Assembly (NCBI RefSeq): GCF_001999325.1
Contig: NZ_MVAR01000003.1
Coordinates: forward strand, 61,178-125,177
Direction of reading: 5' to 3'
DNA: 64,000 bases
Source of the DNA: Thioalkalivibrio versutus
GTDB taxonomy: Bacteria > Pseudomonadota > Gammaproteobacteria > Ectothiorhodospirales > Ectothiorhodospiraceae
The notes below the pieces were generated by a model. The model worked only from the letters and a program-made list of their open reading frames with translations. It ran no database searches and had not been told where the DNA came from. This document shows positions 1-7,362 of this stretch, piece after piece; position 1 is the first letter of the stretch, and each line of letters starts with the position of its first letter. The translations under genes were made by a program, and so were the position numbers.

Positions 1-1
1 G

Positions 2-454
2 CATGACGGGCAATCCGCACGGGTACTGGTCGACGGGCAGCCGATCGGCTGGGTCGGGCGCCTGCACCCGGCGTTGTGCGAGCGCTTCGACGTGGAGCCG
101 GTCTACCTGTTCGATCTGGACGCGACTGCCGTGGTGCAAGCCCCGGTGGCGCAGTTCTCGCCGTTGTCGCCGTACCCGTCCATCCGTCGGGATCTGGCGC
201 TGGTGGTGGCCGAGTCGGTGGCGGCGGGCGATGTGCTGGCGGCCATCGACGAGCTTGGCCTGGAGATCCTTCAGGATGTTCGCCTGTTCGATGTGTACCA
301 GGGCAAAGGCTTGAATCCGGACGAAAAAAGCCTGGCTTTGGGCTTGATTTTACGGGCTTTTGATCGCACCCTAGGCGAACAGGACGTGGCTGGCGTCACC
401 GACGCGGTGGTGCAGCATCTCCAGGCCCGGTTCAACGCAACCTTGAGACAATAG
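2..454 (+). CDS. pheT: Phenylalanyl-tRNA synthetase beta subunit, C-terminal part (5' end outside window)
   Basis: Partial gene, open from the first base of the window in this frame. The 150 visible codons hold the end of the B5-B8 core and the C-terminal ferredoxin-fold anticodon-binding domain. Characteristic strings are GWVGRLHPAL, YPSIRRDLALVV and VRLFDVYQGKGL. In the alpha2beta2 PheRS this domain contacts the anticodon of tRNA-Phe, and the enzyme charges that tRNA in the cytoplasm. It ends with TAG three bases before ihfA, the usual gammaproteobacterial pheST-ihfA order. pheS should lie just upstream of the window. Identification is secure; only the missing 5' part is unknown. Confidence 0.95.
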   Translation, partial: HDGQSARVLVDGQPIGWVGRLHPALCERFDVEPVYLFDLDATAVVQAPVAQFSPLSPYPSIRRDLALVVAESVAAGDVLAAIDELGLEILQDVRLFDVYQGKGLNPDEKSLALGLILRAFDRTLGEQDVAGVTDAVVQHLQARFNATLRQ

Positions 455-457
455 CCG

Positions 458-757
458 ATGGCAGCTGTAACCAAGGCGGATCTCGCCGCCGCGCTAAACG
501 AGGAACTGGGTCTCAACAAGCGCGAGGCCAAGGAATTCGTCGAGATGTTCTTCGAGGAGATGCGGCAGTCGCTGGAGACCGGCGAGGGCGTGAAGCTTTC
601 CGGGTTCGGGAATTTCATCCTGCGCGACAAGAACCAGCGGCCAGGGCGCAATCCGAAGACGGGCGAAGAGATTCCGGTCTCCGCGCGTCGTGTGGTGACC
701 TTCCGGCCGGGACAGAAACTGCGCGAGCGGGTAGAGAGCTATGCTGGAGGCGAGTAA
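458..757 (+). CDS. ihfA: Integration host factor, alpha subunit
   Basis: This 99-aa HU/IHF-family protein matches the standard IhfA length. The N-terminal dimerisation helices ([20 protein letters not shown]) are followed by the beta-arm that bends DNA, with the intercalating proline in GRNPKTGEE near residue 65. With IhfB it forms the heterodimer that bends DNA at specific sites. It commonly assists sigma-54 promoters, which fits the sigma-54 sites upstream of flgA and flgB in this window. It follows pheT by three bases and is probably cotranscribed with it. The start ATG has no strong Shine-Dalgarno of its own, which suggests translational coupling to pheT. Confidence 0.97.
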   Translation: MAAVTKADLAAALNEELGLNKREAKEFVEMFFEEMRQSLETGEGVKLSGFGNFILRDKNQRPGRNPKTGEEIPVSARRVVTFRPGQKLRERVESYAGGE

Positions 758-1097
758 CCACCAGGAACTGCCCGCCATCCCGGGCAAGCGCTACTTCACC
801 ATCGGCGAAGTCGCGGAGCTGTGCCAAGTCAAGCCGCATGTGCTGCGGTACTGGGAGCAGGAATTCCCGATGCTGGAGCCGGTCAAGCGGCGCGGCAACC
901 GCCGCTACTACCAGCGTCAGGACGTGATCCTGATCCGTCAGATTCGCGCATTGCTGTACGAAGAGGGCTACACCATCAATGGTGCCCGTCAGAAGCTCTC
1001 CGGCGACGAGGCCAAGGGTGATCGTCAGCAGGCCCAGCAGATCATCCAAGACACCATCTCCGAGCTCGAGTCGGTTCTGCGCGTTCTGCGCGCCTGA
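741..1097 (+). CDS. MerR-family transcriptional regulator downstream of ihfA
   Basis: A 118-aa protein with an N-terminal MerR winged helix-turn-helix. The motif [20 protein letters not shown] lies at about residues 20-40 and is followed by [15 protein letters not shown]-terminal helix, suited to coiled-coil dimerisation, runs from about residue 75. There is no cysteine-rich effector loop, so it is not a metal sensor of the classic MerR type. It overlaps ihfA by 17 bases and so belongs to the pheT-ihfA transcript. This position after ihfA is common in gammaproteobacteria, but I know of no established target. Family assignment is firm; function is unknown. Confidence 0.9.
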   Translation: MLEASNHQELPAIPGKRYFTIGEVAELCQVKPHVLRYWEQEFPMLEPVKRRGNRRYYQRQDVILIRQIRALLYEEGYTINGARQKLSGDEAKGDRQQAQQIIQDTISELESVLRVLRA

Positions 1098-1126
1098 GGC
1101 TCCCTAGGGGACGCCCAGACGTCGTA

Positions 1127-1234
1127 TTGATGCGATTCGCTGCGCTCGTCGCATCCTGCGGTGTCCTTCTGAACCCAACTCCAGTTCGAAATTTCCGCTC
1201 TGTAGGATGCGACGAGCGCAGCGAGTCGCATCAA
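1127..1234. repeat. Inverted-repeat pair of the GAGCGCAGCGA family
   Basis: Two 31-base arms (1127-1157 and 1204-1234) are inverted copies that differ at one base and are separated by 46 bases. Each arm is itself partly palindromic around GCTGCGCTC. Related units with the core GAGCGCAGCGAA occur at about 19030 and 25674-25760. All lie just beyond gene 3' ends, so this looks like a dispersed intergenic, BIME-like repeat. It could form a long cruciform or RNA hairpin after the MerR gene. I see no coding sequence between 1098 and 1339. Confidence 0.85.
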
Positions 1235-1301
1235 TGCGCCATTCTCGGTGTACGTGACACGAATGGTCTGCACGGATCTCGCTGCAATGGCTGGCCGACG
1301 C

Positions 1302-1330
1302 TTTCGTGAAGGCGGGGAATCGGATATAGT
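1302..1330 (+). promoter_or_regulatory. Candidate sigma-70 promoter of tRNA-Pro
   Basis: A good -10 hexamer TATAGT (1325-1330) lies ten bases before the tRNA 5' end. A weak -35 (TTTCGT, 1302-1307) is 17 bases further upstream. The spacing suits transcription of the tRNA; the -35 match is poor. Confidence 0.5.
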
Positions 1331-1339
1331 TCGCGGCTT

Positions 1340-1416
1340 CGGGGCGTGGCGCAGTCTGGTAGCGCATCTGCATGGGGTGCAGAGGGTCGCAGGTTCAAAT
1401 CCTGCCGTCCCGACCA
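1340..1416 (+). tRNA. tRNA-Pro, anticodon GGG
   Basis: A 77-nt cloverleaf with encoded CCA. The acceptor stem CGGGGCG pairs with CGTCCCG with one G-U pair. The anticodon stem TCTGC/GCAGA closes the loop ATGGGGT, in which anticodon GGG follows the invariant T33. The T-arm contains GGTTCAAATCC. It reads CCC/CCT proline codons. A terminator follows 13 bases downstream. Confidence 0.97.
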
Positions 1417-1429
1417 AACAGGAACGATC

Positions 1430-1458
1430 AAAAAAGGCCGCTTCAAGCGGCCTTTTTT
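1430..1458. terminator. Bidirectional intrinsic terminator
   Basis: GGCCGC and GCGGCC stem arms around a TTCAA loop are flanked by six A on the left and six T on the right. It can therefore stop transcription from the tRNA on the plus strand and from the pilZ end of the flgAMN operon on the minus strand. Confidence 0.9.
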
Positions 1459-1499
1459 GTGTTCGGGGTTGCAGGTTGCGGCGTCGCCTGGGCTCAGGC

Positions 1500-2216
1500 T
1501 CAATCCATCGAGCGGCGGCGTGCCTCGCGCTGGTAATGGAGCAGGGCGATGTTGGTCTGGCGTTCCATCCACTGGGTCATGCCGACGATCTCGAAGCCCG
1601 CAAACTCGAAGCCATCACGTGTGCTGCGGCGACGGTTGGCCAGACGCAGGTTCCCGGAAAGGCGTTCCCTGACATCGGGGAGCAAGAGGTTCTCGAAGGC
1701 CAGGTTCGCCTGCTCCTCAAGCGCATCCAGGAGGGTGGTGGGCAGCTCGATGCACATGCCCTGGGCAGAGAGGTCGGCAACCTCGCCGATCACGGGATCC
1801 CTCCAGGCCTTCGCATGGAGTTCGATCTGAGGGCGCTGTGCCATCGGAATGTGCACGCGGAATGTTTCGCGGCGTTGCAGGTAGTGCAAAGTCTCCGGAT
1901 AGGTGCAGACGTAGAGCGCGCCTTTTTGCTCCTGCTCGATGCGTGTTACATGCGTGCCGAATCGCACTGCGACCCCGCGCAGCGCCGCGAATACGCGCAA
2001 GTCCATGCCGGCACGGACCTGCTGGTGCGCCCGAGGCGGGGTCAGCTCGTCGAGAAAGAGTTCCTTGGCGGCTGGGTCCAGACGGACCAGGGCCGAGGTG
2101 TACAGGGGGCCGTCGGTATCCACGCGAACGCTCACGACGGTGAGCTTGTGGTCGAGGTCCTTGAGGATGCCGGCAATCCGGTCCGGCTTGTCGACGGTAT
2201 AGTCGGTGTCGTCCAT
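1500..2216 (-). CDS. ycgR: YcgR-like flagellar brake protein with PilZ domain
   Basis: A 238-aa protein. The N-terminal YcgR domain (about residues 1-110) precedes a C-terminal PilZ domain. The c-di-GMP-binding signatures are visible: RRETFR near residue 115 and DLSAQGM near residue 148. Proteins of this type bind c-di-GMP and act on the flagellar motor to slow or bias rotation. It is the last gene of the flgA-flgM-flgN run, 82 bases after flgN. That order is familiar from pseudomonads and other polarly flagellated gammaproteobacteria and supports a motility role. The symbol is by family; the exact partner (MotA, FliG or FliM) cannot be told from sequence. Confidence 0.88.
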   Translation of the reverse strand: MDDTDYTVDKPDRIAGILKDLDHKLTVVSVRVDTDGPLYTSALVRLDPAAKELFLDELTPPRAHQQVRAGMDLRVFAALRGVAVRFGTHVTRIEQEQKGALYVCTYPETLHYLQRRETFRVHIPMAQRPQIELHAKAWRDPVIGEVADLSAQGMCIELPTTLLDALEEQANLAFENLLLPDVRERLSGNLRLANRRRSTRDGFEFAGFEIVGMTQWMERQTNIALLHYQREARRRSMD

Positions 2217-2298
2217 GCGTCCGAAGTGTTAGGAAAGTGTGAGGACGCAAGGTACTGGTGGATGCCGCGAAAAGCCAGCCTCCACCAGGACCGGGCTC

Positions 2299-2784
2299 TC
2301 AGGCCTGGGTGATCTGGCGTCCGCCGCGGCTTCCGGGGCGGGCGCGGCCATAGGGGTCGTAGGTGGCCGCGGGGCCGGTTTCCTCGCCGCGGAGGATCTG
2401 CATGGAGAGTTCCACGCGCTGGCGGTCACGGTCGATCAGGCGCGCATTGCCCTGATTCAGAGTGTCGCAGCGTTCGATGGACTGGCGCAGGGCTTGCCAC
2501 AGGTCGTTCAGTACGACGCCATCGTCCATCTTCGAGAACAGGCGCGCGACGCCCTCGGGGCTGAAGGCCTCGCCGGCGGCCTCGACCAGGCCTTGCTGGT
2601 TGCGGGTCTCGGTTTCCAGCTCATGCAGCAGGGTCTGCTTGCCGGTCACCACGTCCTGCAGCGTATCGGGTTGGCGCGCTTCGACTGCGCGCGTCTCCTG
2701 TAGCAGGCTCTCTTCCAGCTGATGAGCCAGCCGGATTGAGGTCTCGAGCGAGCGTTGCAGTTTGTGGTGCGCGTCGGCATTCAT
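2299..2784 (-). CDS. flgN: Flagellar export chaperone FlgN
   Basis: A 161-aa, mostly helical protein with long heptad-like stretches (residues about 5-130) and a disordered glycine/arginine-rich C-terminus. FlgN holds the hook-junction proteins FlgK and FlgL unfolded in the cytoplasm and delivers them to the type III export gate; both are encoded in this window. It follows flgM by 15 bases, the classic flgMN pair. Sequence conservation in FlgN is low, so the call rests on length, helicity and position after flgM. Those signs agree. Confidence 0.88.
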   Translation of the reverse strand: MNADAHHKLQRSLETSIRLAHQLEESLLQETRAVEARQPDTLQDVVTGKQTLLHELETETRNQQGLVEAAGEAFSPEGVARLFSKMDDGVVLNDLWQALRQSIERCDTLNQGNARLIDRDRQRVELSMQILRGEETGPAATYDPYGRARPGSRGGRQITQA

Positions 2785-2799
2785 GGGCGATAGACCGGG

Positions 2800-3114
2800 T
2801 TAGCGCAGCAGGCTTTCGAGGTCGATCATGCGATCGGCCAGCTGCTGGTTGTCCACCGGATAATTGCCGCTGGAGATCGCCTCGCGCAGTTCGGCAACGC
2901 GGGCGGCGTCGAAGGGTGCGGTGTCACCCGCGCCGGCCGCGGCATTCATCGCCTGGGCGGCCCCGGTGAGCGTGACCGAATCATTGTTTGGCGCCGATGC
3001 GTTACCGGAGGCCGGGGCACGGCTCGCCGTGTTGCCGGACTCGTCGCGACCCTTTACCCCGGGATTCTGGCTGTCGGGGCGCAGGCTGTTCGTGTTGAGG
3101 CCCTTGATATCCAT
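2800..3114 (-). CDS. flgM: Anti-sigma-28 factor FlgM
   Basis: A 104-aa protein that begins MDIKGLNTN. A low-complexity Ser/Asn/Ala middle is followed by C-terminal helices (FDAARVAELREAISSGNYPV to about residue 104) that form the FliA-binding region. FlgM holds sigma-28 inactive until hook completion, when it is secreted through the flagellar channel. It lies between flgA and flgN, as in many proteobacteria. It is preceded by AGGAAGG, a good ribosome binding site. The 139-base gap to flgA could hold a separate sigma-28 promoter, but I found no convincing match there. Confidence 0.93.
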   Translation of the reverse strand: MDIKGLNTNSLRPDSQNPGVKGRDESGNTASRAPASGNASAPNNDSVTLTGAAQAMNAAAGAGDTAPFDAARVAELREAISSGNYPVDNQQLADRMIDLESLLR

Positions 3115-3253
3115 GATGCCTTCCTGTCGTTGTAACTGTGCTGCAATTGTTTACGGCCAGCGGTGCTGAAACTGTAGGCCTCGGGGGCGGAAAAGTGTAA
3201 CGGGCTTCACAGTCCGCTTCGAAAATCATCGGCGTGCCTGGTGTGGCGAGGCC

Positions 3254-4120
3254 TCAAAGCGCTACCCGGATGTGGCCGGAGGCCTGGATTTCGCCTTCGA
3301 CGACGCGCCCGGAGGATGCGTTCTTGACGCGGATTCGCTCGCCGAGCGTCCCGTTCTCCAGCGCTTCGCCCTGCATGCGGATGGCGATGGAGCCGTTCTC
3401 TGCCAGGATGGTAACCCGCTGGCCGCGACTGATGATCTCGCGCGGGCTCACGTGCTGGGTGCCGATGATCTGACCCGGGCGGATGCTGCGGCGGGTCTGT
3501 TGGCCGATCAGGGCATTCTTTTCCTCATGATAACTGCCGGCATGGCGCGAGGTCTCGATTCGCTGGAAACGCAGGTCGCCCGCCGAGAGGGTGTGCTGGC
3601 GCGGCAGGGTGCGGTTCGCAACCAGCACTTCGGCGTACCGTTCGACGGTTGCCGGCACGTATAACTGCCAGGTCACCGGGCCGGCACACTGGATATGGAC
3701 AGCGGTGTTGCCGTCACGCCGCCCGCCGGGTGGGAAACGCGCTTCCAGGCCGTCCGTGCAGGGGACGAGGCGCAGACGCTTGTCGAGCTGGCCAATCTCG
3801 ATGGAAACATCCTCCTCGCTATCGGTAACGCCCAGTTCCTGAATCAGGAACTGCTCGGCGGCGTGACGGATGTCGTCAACCGGGTGCACTTCGGCCCGGA
3901 CGCTGGTAGACAGCAGCACCAGGGTGAACAAGAGGGCGACTCCGGCAAGGAGACGCGGAAGGGTTCGCACGTTTGCGCTCGAGTCGATTGCGCTCGCTGG
4001 CGAGGCACCGGACCGGCCGCCTTTTTCCGGAACGAAGAGGGCCCCAACGCGAACGAGCGAACGGATCAGCGTCTCCCTGGAAGCGGAAGAAAATTCTGAA
4101 ATGTGTCGGCGCTGGTTCAT
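3254..4120 (-). CDS. flgA: Flagellar basal body P-ring assembly chaperone FlgA
   Basis: A periplasmic chaperone for FlgI polymerisation. The C-terminal SAF/ChapFlgA region is clear (PRQHTLSAGDLRFQRIETSR, then the Q-R-V-T-I-LAENGSIAIRM end). A signal sequence (LLAGVALLFTLVLLS) starts near residue 58, so the chosen ATG gives an unusually long, polar 50-residue N-terminal region. The ATG is kept because AGGA lies seven bases upstream. An in-frame GTG at 3970 would give a textbook signal peptide but has no visible ribosome binding site. The gene heads the flgA-flgM-flgN-pilZ run. A sigma-54 promoter match lies about 120 bases upstream. Confidence 0.92.
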   Translation of the reverse strand: MNQRRHISEFSSASRETLIRSLVRVGALFVPEKGGRSGASPASAIDSSANVRTLPRLLAGVALLFTLVLLSTSVRAEVHPVDDIRHAAEQFLIQELGVTDSEEDVSIEIGQLDKRLRLVPCTDGLEARFPPGGRRDGNTAVHIQCAGPVTWQLYVPATVERYAEVLVANRTLPRQHTLSAGDLRFQRIETSRHAGSYHEEKNALIGQQTRRSIRPGQIIGTQHVSPREIISRGQRVTILAENGSIAIRMQGEALENGTLGERIRVKNASSGRVVEGEIQASGHIRVAL

Positions 4121-4253
4121 GTTGCGGTCCTGTTTGGTCCTGTCCTGCGCAGCCAGGTCGGTGCGGGCGTCGGACTGTGCGCGAATGGCTCGGGTTTGAC
4201 GGATCTTGCGTCGTTGTCGAGCGAATCGCGTGCGGTTTCAGTACGCAAAAACA

Positions 4254-4269
4254 TGCAGATGTCGTGCCA
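4254..4269 (-). promoter_or_regulatory. Sigma-54 promoter for flgA operon
   Basis: Read on the minus strand: TGGCAC, five bases, then CTGCA. The -24 GG and -12 GC dinucleotides are correctly spaced, with one mismatch to the TTGCA half. Transcription should start near 4242. The 333-base divergent region 4121-4453 between flgA and cheV otherwise shows only a ribosome binding site for cheV; I see no gene in it. Confidence 0.75.
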
Positions 4270-4453
4270 ATGACTGATCATCCGGCGCCACGCGTGCATT
4301 CAAGGCCCGTCGCGGGCGGCCGTTATCACCATGAGGCAGCGCCAGCAGGCGCATGCGCGCGAATGCAAATGACAGGCCGGGGTTGCGCGGTGCACACTTG
4401 GCCTTTGAGGCCTGTCCGGTGCCTAGAGCAATCGGGGCAAGGAGAGCGGCACG

Positions 4454-5392
4454 ATGAGTCAATTCATTGACGATGTGAATCAGCGAACCCAGTTGGTGGG
4501 GCAGAACCGCATGGAGCTGCTGCTGTTCCATCTGGGCGGGTCGCAGACCTTCGGGATCAATGTCTTCAAGGTCCGCGAGGTGATTCCGTCGCCACCGCTG
4601 CGTCAGATTCCCGGCTCCATGAGCGTGGTGCGCGGGGTGGCGTCGCTGCGTGGCGGTACCGTGCCGATCATTGACCTGGCGCGAGCGATGGGCCTGCGTG
4701 GCGCCGTCGGGGCGGTCGACAACGGGGAGCAGAAAGTGGTGGTCACCGAGTTCAATCGTTCGGTGCAGGGCTTCTGGGTGTCGGCGGTGGATCGCATCGT
4801 CAACGTGAACTGGCAGGATGTGAAATCGCCCCCGCGCGGAACCGGGCGCGAATCCTTCCTCGTGGCCGTCACGGAGATCGACAACAAGCTGGTCGAGATC
4901 ATCGACGTCGAACGGGTGCTCTCCATCGTCAATCCGCTGCCCAGCGAGGTCTCGCCATCCATCCGCGAGAACGCCCGCGAGGCCAGCGGGCGCAAGGTCG
5001 TGATCGTCGATGACTCGGTGGTGGCGCGCAAGCAGATCGAGGGCGCGATCAAGGGCCTCGGTTTCGAATACGACGTCTTCAAGGATGGCCAGGAGGCACT
5101 GGATTTCCTTGAACAGAAGGCCGCGGAAGGGCCGGTGGGTGACCAGATCGAGATGGTGATCTCGGATATCGAGATGCCACGCATGGACGGCTACACCCTG
5201 ACCGCGCGCATCCGGGACAACACCGCGCTGAAGGACCTGAAGGTGCTGCTGCACTCCTCGCTGAGCGGTGAGTTCAATACCGACATGGTCAAGCGCGCGG
5301 GCGCGGATGCCTTTCTCTCCAAGTTCAATCCCGATGAGCTGGCCAATGCCGTACTGGATCAGACCGGGCGCGAGAGTCAGCAGGCCGAATGA
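4454..5392 (+). CDS. cheV: Chemotaxis protein CheV (CheW-REC fusion)
   Basis: 312 aa. A CheW-like coupling domain (about residues 15-165, with FGINVFKVREVI and GVASLRGGTVPIIDL) is joined to a receiver domain (about 180-305, with VVIVDDS and the phospho-acceptor aspartate in VISDIEMPRMDG). CheV couples chemoreceptors to CheA and adapts through phosphorylation. The ATG follows GGAGAG with good spacing. It is divergent from flgA and 203 bases upstream of cheR. The cheV-cheR-flgBCDEFGHIJKL order matches Vibrio- and Pseudomonas-type polar flagellar clusters. Confidence 0.95.
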   Translation: MSQFIDDVNQRTQLVGQNRMELLLFHLGGSQTFGINVFKVREVIPSPPLRQIPGSMSVVRGVASLRGGTVPIIDLARAMGLRGAVGAVDNGEQKVVVTEFNRSVQGFWVSAVDRIVNVNWQDVKSPPRGTGRESFLVAVTEIDNKLVEIIDVERVLSIVNPLPSEVSPSIRENAREASGRKVVIVDDSVVARKQIEGAIKGLGFEYDVFKDGQEALDFLEQKAAEGPVGDQIEMVISDIEMPRMDGYTLTARIRDNTALKDLKVLLHSSLSGEFNTDMVKRAGADAFLSKFNPDELANAVLDQTGRESQQAE

Positions 5393-5595
5393 CCGGTCGG
5401 GCGGAACCGCGTTGCCGCTCGGCAAGCCCGGAGCGGCGACGGGTGGCCGGAAGTCGGTGTGTATGGTGCCATGCGCGCGACGCCGTATACTCGATCCGAT
5501 CTTCGGGATCACCCCGGTTTTCGGCCAAGCGGCCTCGGTCAAGGATTCGTCATCAGGATGCCTAATCACGATGGACAGCGCTCAGGGATGACTCG

Positions 5596-6411
5596 GTGAT
5601 CGATTCCCGCGACTACGAGGAGTTCTCCCGCTTCCTGCAGGACTGCTGCGGCTTGGTGTTGGGTGACAGCCGCCAGTACCTGGTTTCCAGTCGTCTGTCG
5701 CGGCTGCTCGACGAGTTCGACTTCAAGAGCGTCCCGGAACTGCTGCATGCGATGCGGCAGGCCCCGAATCCGCGCCTGCGCACCCGCGTGATCGATGCGA
5801 TGACGACCAACGAGACGTCCTGGTTCCGCGATGGCTTTCCGTTCGAGATCCTGCGCCACGTGCTGCTGCCGGAACTGGCGGCGAAGGGAGGCAGCATCAA
5901 GGTCTGGTCCGCGGGATGCTCCAGTGGGCAGGAGGCCTATACGATCTCGATGGTGGTCTCGGAATGGGAGGAGTCGCGGCCGGCTCGGAAGGTGCCGGTC
6001 TCCATTCTGGGCACGGACCTGTCAGAGAAGATCCTGGACGATGCGCGGCGGGCCGTGTACGACGGCTTGAGCATCGTGCGCGGGCTCAGCGAGAGCCGGC
6101 GCGCGCGCTTCTTCGAGACCGTCGCGGATGGCCACAAGGTGATCCCGGATGTGCAGCGGCGCTGTCGCTTTCAGAAGCTCAACCTGATCGACAGCTATGC
6201 GGCGCTGGGCAAGTTCGACCTGGTGTTCTGCCGCAACGTGCTGATCTATTTCTCGGGCGACACCAAGCGACAGGTTCTTGACGCTATCGCCCGGCAGATG
6301 AATCCGGGCGGGTATCTGTTTCTTGGCGCTTCCGAGACCGCAGGGCCCTATACCCAGGCTTTCGAGACCGTACGAACCGAGTACGGCTCGGTACTTCGTC
6401 TGAAGTCCTGA
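5596..6411 (+). CDS. cheR: Chemoreceptor glutamate methyltransferase CheR
   Basis: 271 aa. An N-terminal helical domain (about residues 1-75) precedes a Rossmann-type SAM-binding domain with VWSAGCSSGQEAYTI near residue 100 and FDLVFCRNVLIYF near residue 210. It methylates glutamates on chemoreceptors, the adaptation counterpart of CheB. The best start is GTG, because the nearby in-frame ATG reads into a stop. The upstream AGGGATGA provides a modest ribosome binding site. A TATACT hexamer occurs in the 203-base gap after cheV, so separate transcription is possible but unproven. No cheB lies adjacent; a CheB-CheR fusion lies at 43.7 kb. Confidence 0.95.
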   Translation: MIDSRDYEEFSRFLQDCCGLVLGDSRQYLVSSRLSRLLDEFDFKSVPELLHAMRQAPNPRLRTRVIDAMTTNETSWFRDGFPFEILRHVLLPELAAKGGSIKVWSAGCSSGQEAYTISMVVSEWEESRPARKVPVSILGTDLSEKILDDARRAVYDGLSIVRGLSESRRARFFETVADGHKVIPDVQRRCRFQKLNLIDSYAALGKFDLVFCRNVLIYFSGDTKRQVLDAIARQMNPGGYLFLGASETAGPYTQAFETVRTEYGSVLRLKS

Positions 6412-6530
6412 CGTAATCCAGCCCCGGGGCTGATTCCCGGGAACGCCCGTGCAATGCGGGCGGCGAGTCGTTCCATCCCTTCCCCTGGCTGCCCGCTGTG
6501 CCTGCGCCCCTAAGGCACGCCGCTCGAGAA

Positions 6531-6546
6531 TGGCATAACGATTGCT
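6531..6546 (+). promoter_or_regulatory. Sigma-54 promoter for the flgB operon
   Basis: TGGCAT, five bases (AACGA), then TTGCT: an excellent match to the sigma-54 consensus with GG/GC at -24/-12. It lies 81 bases before the flgB ATG. It probably drives flgBCDEFGHIJ and perhaps flgKL, under a FleQ/FlrC-type activator encoded elsewhere. Confidence 0.85.
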
Positions 6547-6627
6547 TCAGTCCCCCTGCGAAGGGTCGCAATCGGTGCGCCCCGTTCTCCAAGCGAGGGT
6601 CCGCCACGGGCGGACAGGACGGAAGCG

Positions 6628-7035
6628 ATGAGTCTCTCTCTCGACAAGGCGATGGGTATTTCTCCGCAGGCGGTGAATGTGCGGGCGCAGCGCATGGAGC
6701 TGCTGGCCTCCAACATCGCCAACGCGGATACCCCGAACTACAAGGCGCGGGATATCGATTTTCGTGCGGTGCTCGAATCCGCGGCCGGCGGCGGCAACAC
6801 CTTGCCCATGGCGCGCAGTCAGGCGGCGCATCTCGACCCCAACGCCGGCGCGATGAACGGGCAGGTCGAGGCGCTTTACCGCGTCCCCTCGCAGGCGTCG
6901 CTGGATGGCAACACGGTGGACCCGCAGATGGAGCGGGCCGCATTTGCCGAGAACGCGGTGCAGTACCAGAGCAGTCTGGAATTCCTCAATCGCCGGGTCT
7001 CCGGCATCCGCGAAGCCCTGCGGGGCGATCGTTAA
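6628..7035 (+). CDS. flgB: Flagellar basal-body rod protein FlgB
   Basis: 135 aa, the usual FlgB length. The N-terminal rod signature LLASNIANADTPNYKARDIDF lies near residue 30 and the conserved C-terminal helix (FAENAVQYQSSLEFLNRRVSG) closes the protein. FlgB is the proximal rod subunit next to the MS ring and is exported through the type III apparatus. It is the first gene after a sigma-54 promoter. Its TAA stop lies inside a TTAA tetranucleotide into which a 296-bp element has inserted, so the coding sequence is intact but flgC has been moved about 300 bases downstream. Confidence 0.96.
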   Translation: MSLSLDKAMGISPQAVNVRAQRMELLASNIANADTPNYKARDIDFRAVLESAAGGGNTLPMARSQAAHLDPNAGAMNGQVEALYRVPSQASLDGNTVDPQMERAAFAENAVQYQSSLEFLNRRVSGIREALRGDR

Positions 7036-7331
7036 GGAAACACTGATTAATGTACACACTCGCGTTGGTACCCCAGGTTTTCCGAGCCAAGGCGCGGTGC
7101 GCAGCCGGTAGTGGTTCTACCGGCAAGTGCCGCAACGCAGGATCGGGGAACCTGGGGTGCCAACCCCCGCAAGTCATGGAAAGTAGGGGGGCGGCCGCCC
7201 GTTGTTATCAAAAACGGGCGCGGGAACGGCGTTGCGGTTCCTTTGTGCAGAATGACTGCACGGCAGTCACCGCGCCTTGTTCGCACGCAAAAGGGACTCG
7301 AGCGCGAGCGTGTACATCAATCAGTGTTTCC
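7036..7331. mobile_element. MITE-like element, copy 1 (between flgB and flgC)
   Basis: A 296-bp element flanked by TTAA direct repeats (7032-7035, 7332-7335). Its ends are inverted repeats of about 29 bases beginning GGAAACACTGATTAATGTAC, matching at 27 of 29 positions. Inside, 7065-7086 and a segment ending near 7172 form a second inverted pair (GTTGG...CCCCAGGTT). A further hairpin (GCCCGTT...AACGGGC) follows. No transposase is present. The YTAR target and end bases resemble IS5-group elements, so it is probably a non-autonomous relative. A diverged copy lies at 46202-46495. Deleting it restores a plausible 27-base flgB-flgC spacer. Confidence 0.85.
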
Positions 7332-7362
7332 TTAACGCGGACCTGATCGGGAGATCGATGTC

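Noticed and set aside
1248..2312. Long plus-strand frame across tRNA-Pro and the pilZ gene
   Set aside because: It runs through a tRNA gene and is antisense to a clear PilZ protein.
7047..7286. Minus-strand frame of 79 codons with a near-copy at 46214-46450 (MRTRRGDCRAVILHKGTATP-type)
   Set aside because: It lies wholly inside the MITE-like repeat. Conservation follows from the repeat; differences are not biased to synonymous sites and there is no ribosome binding site.
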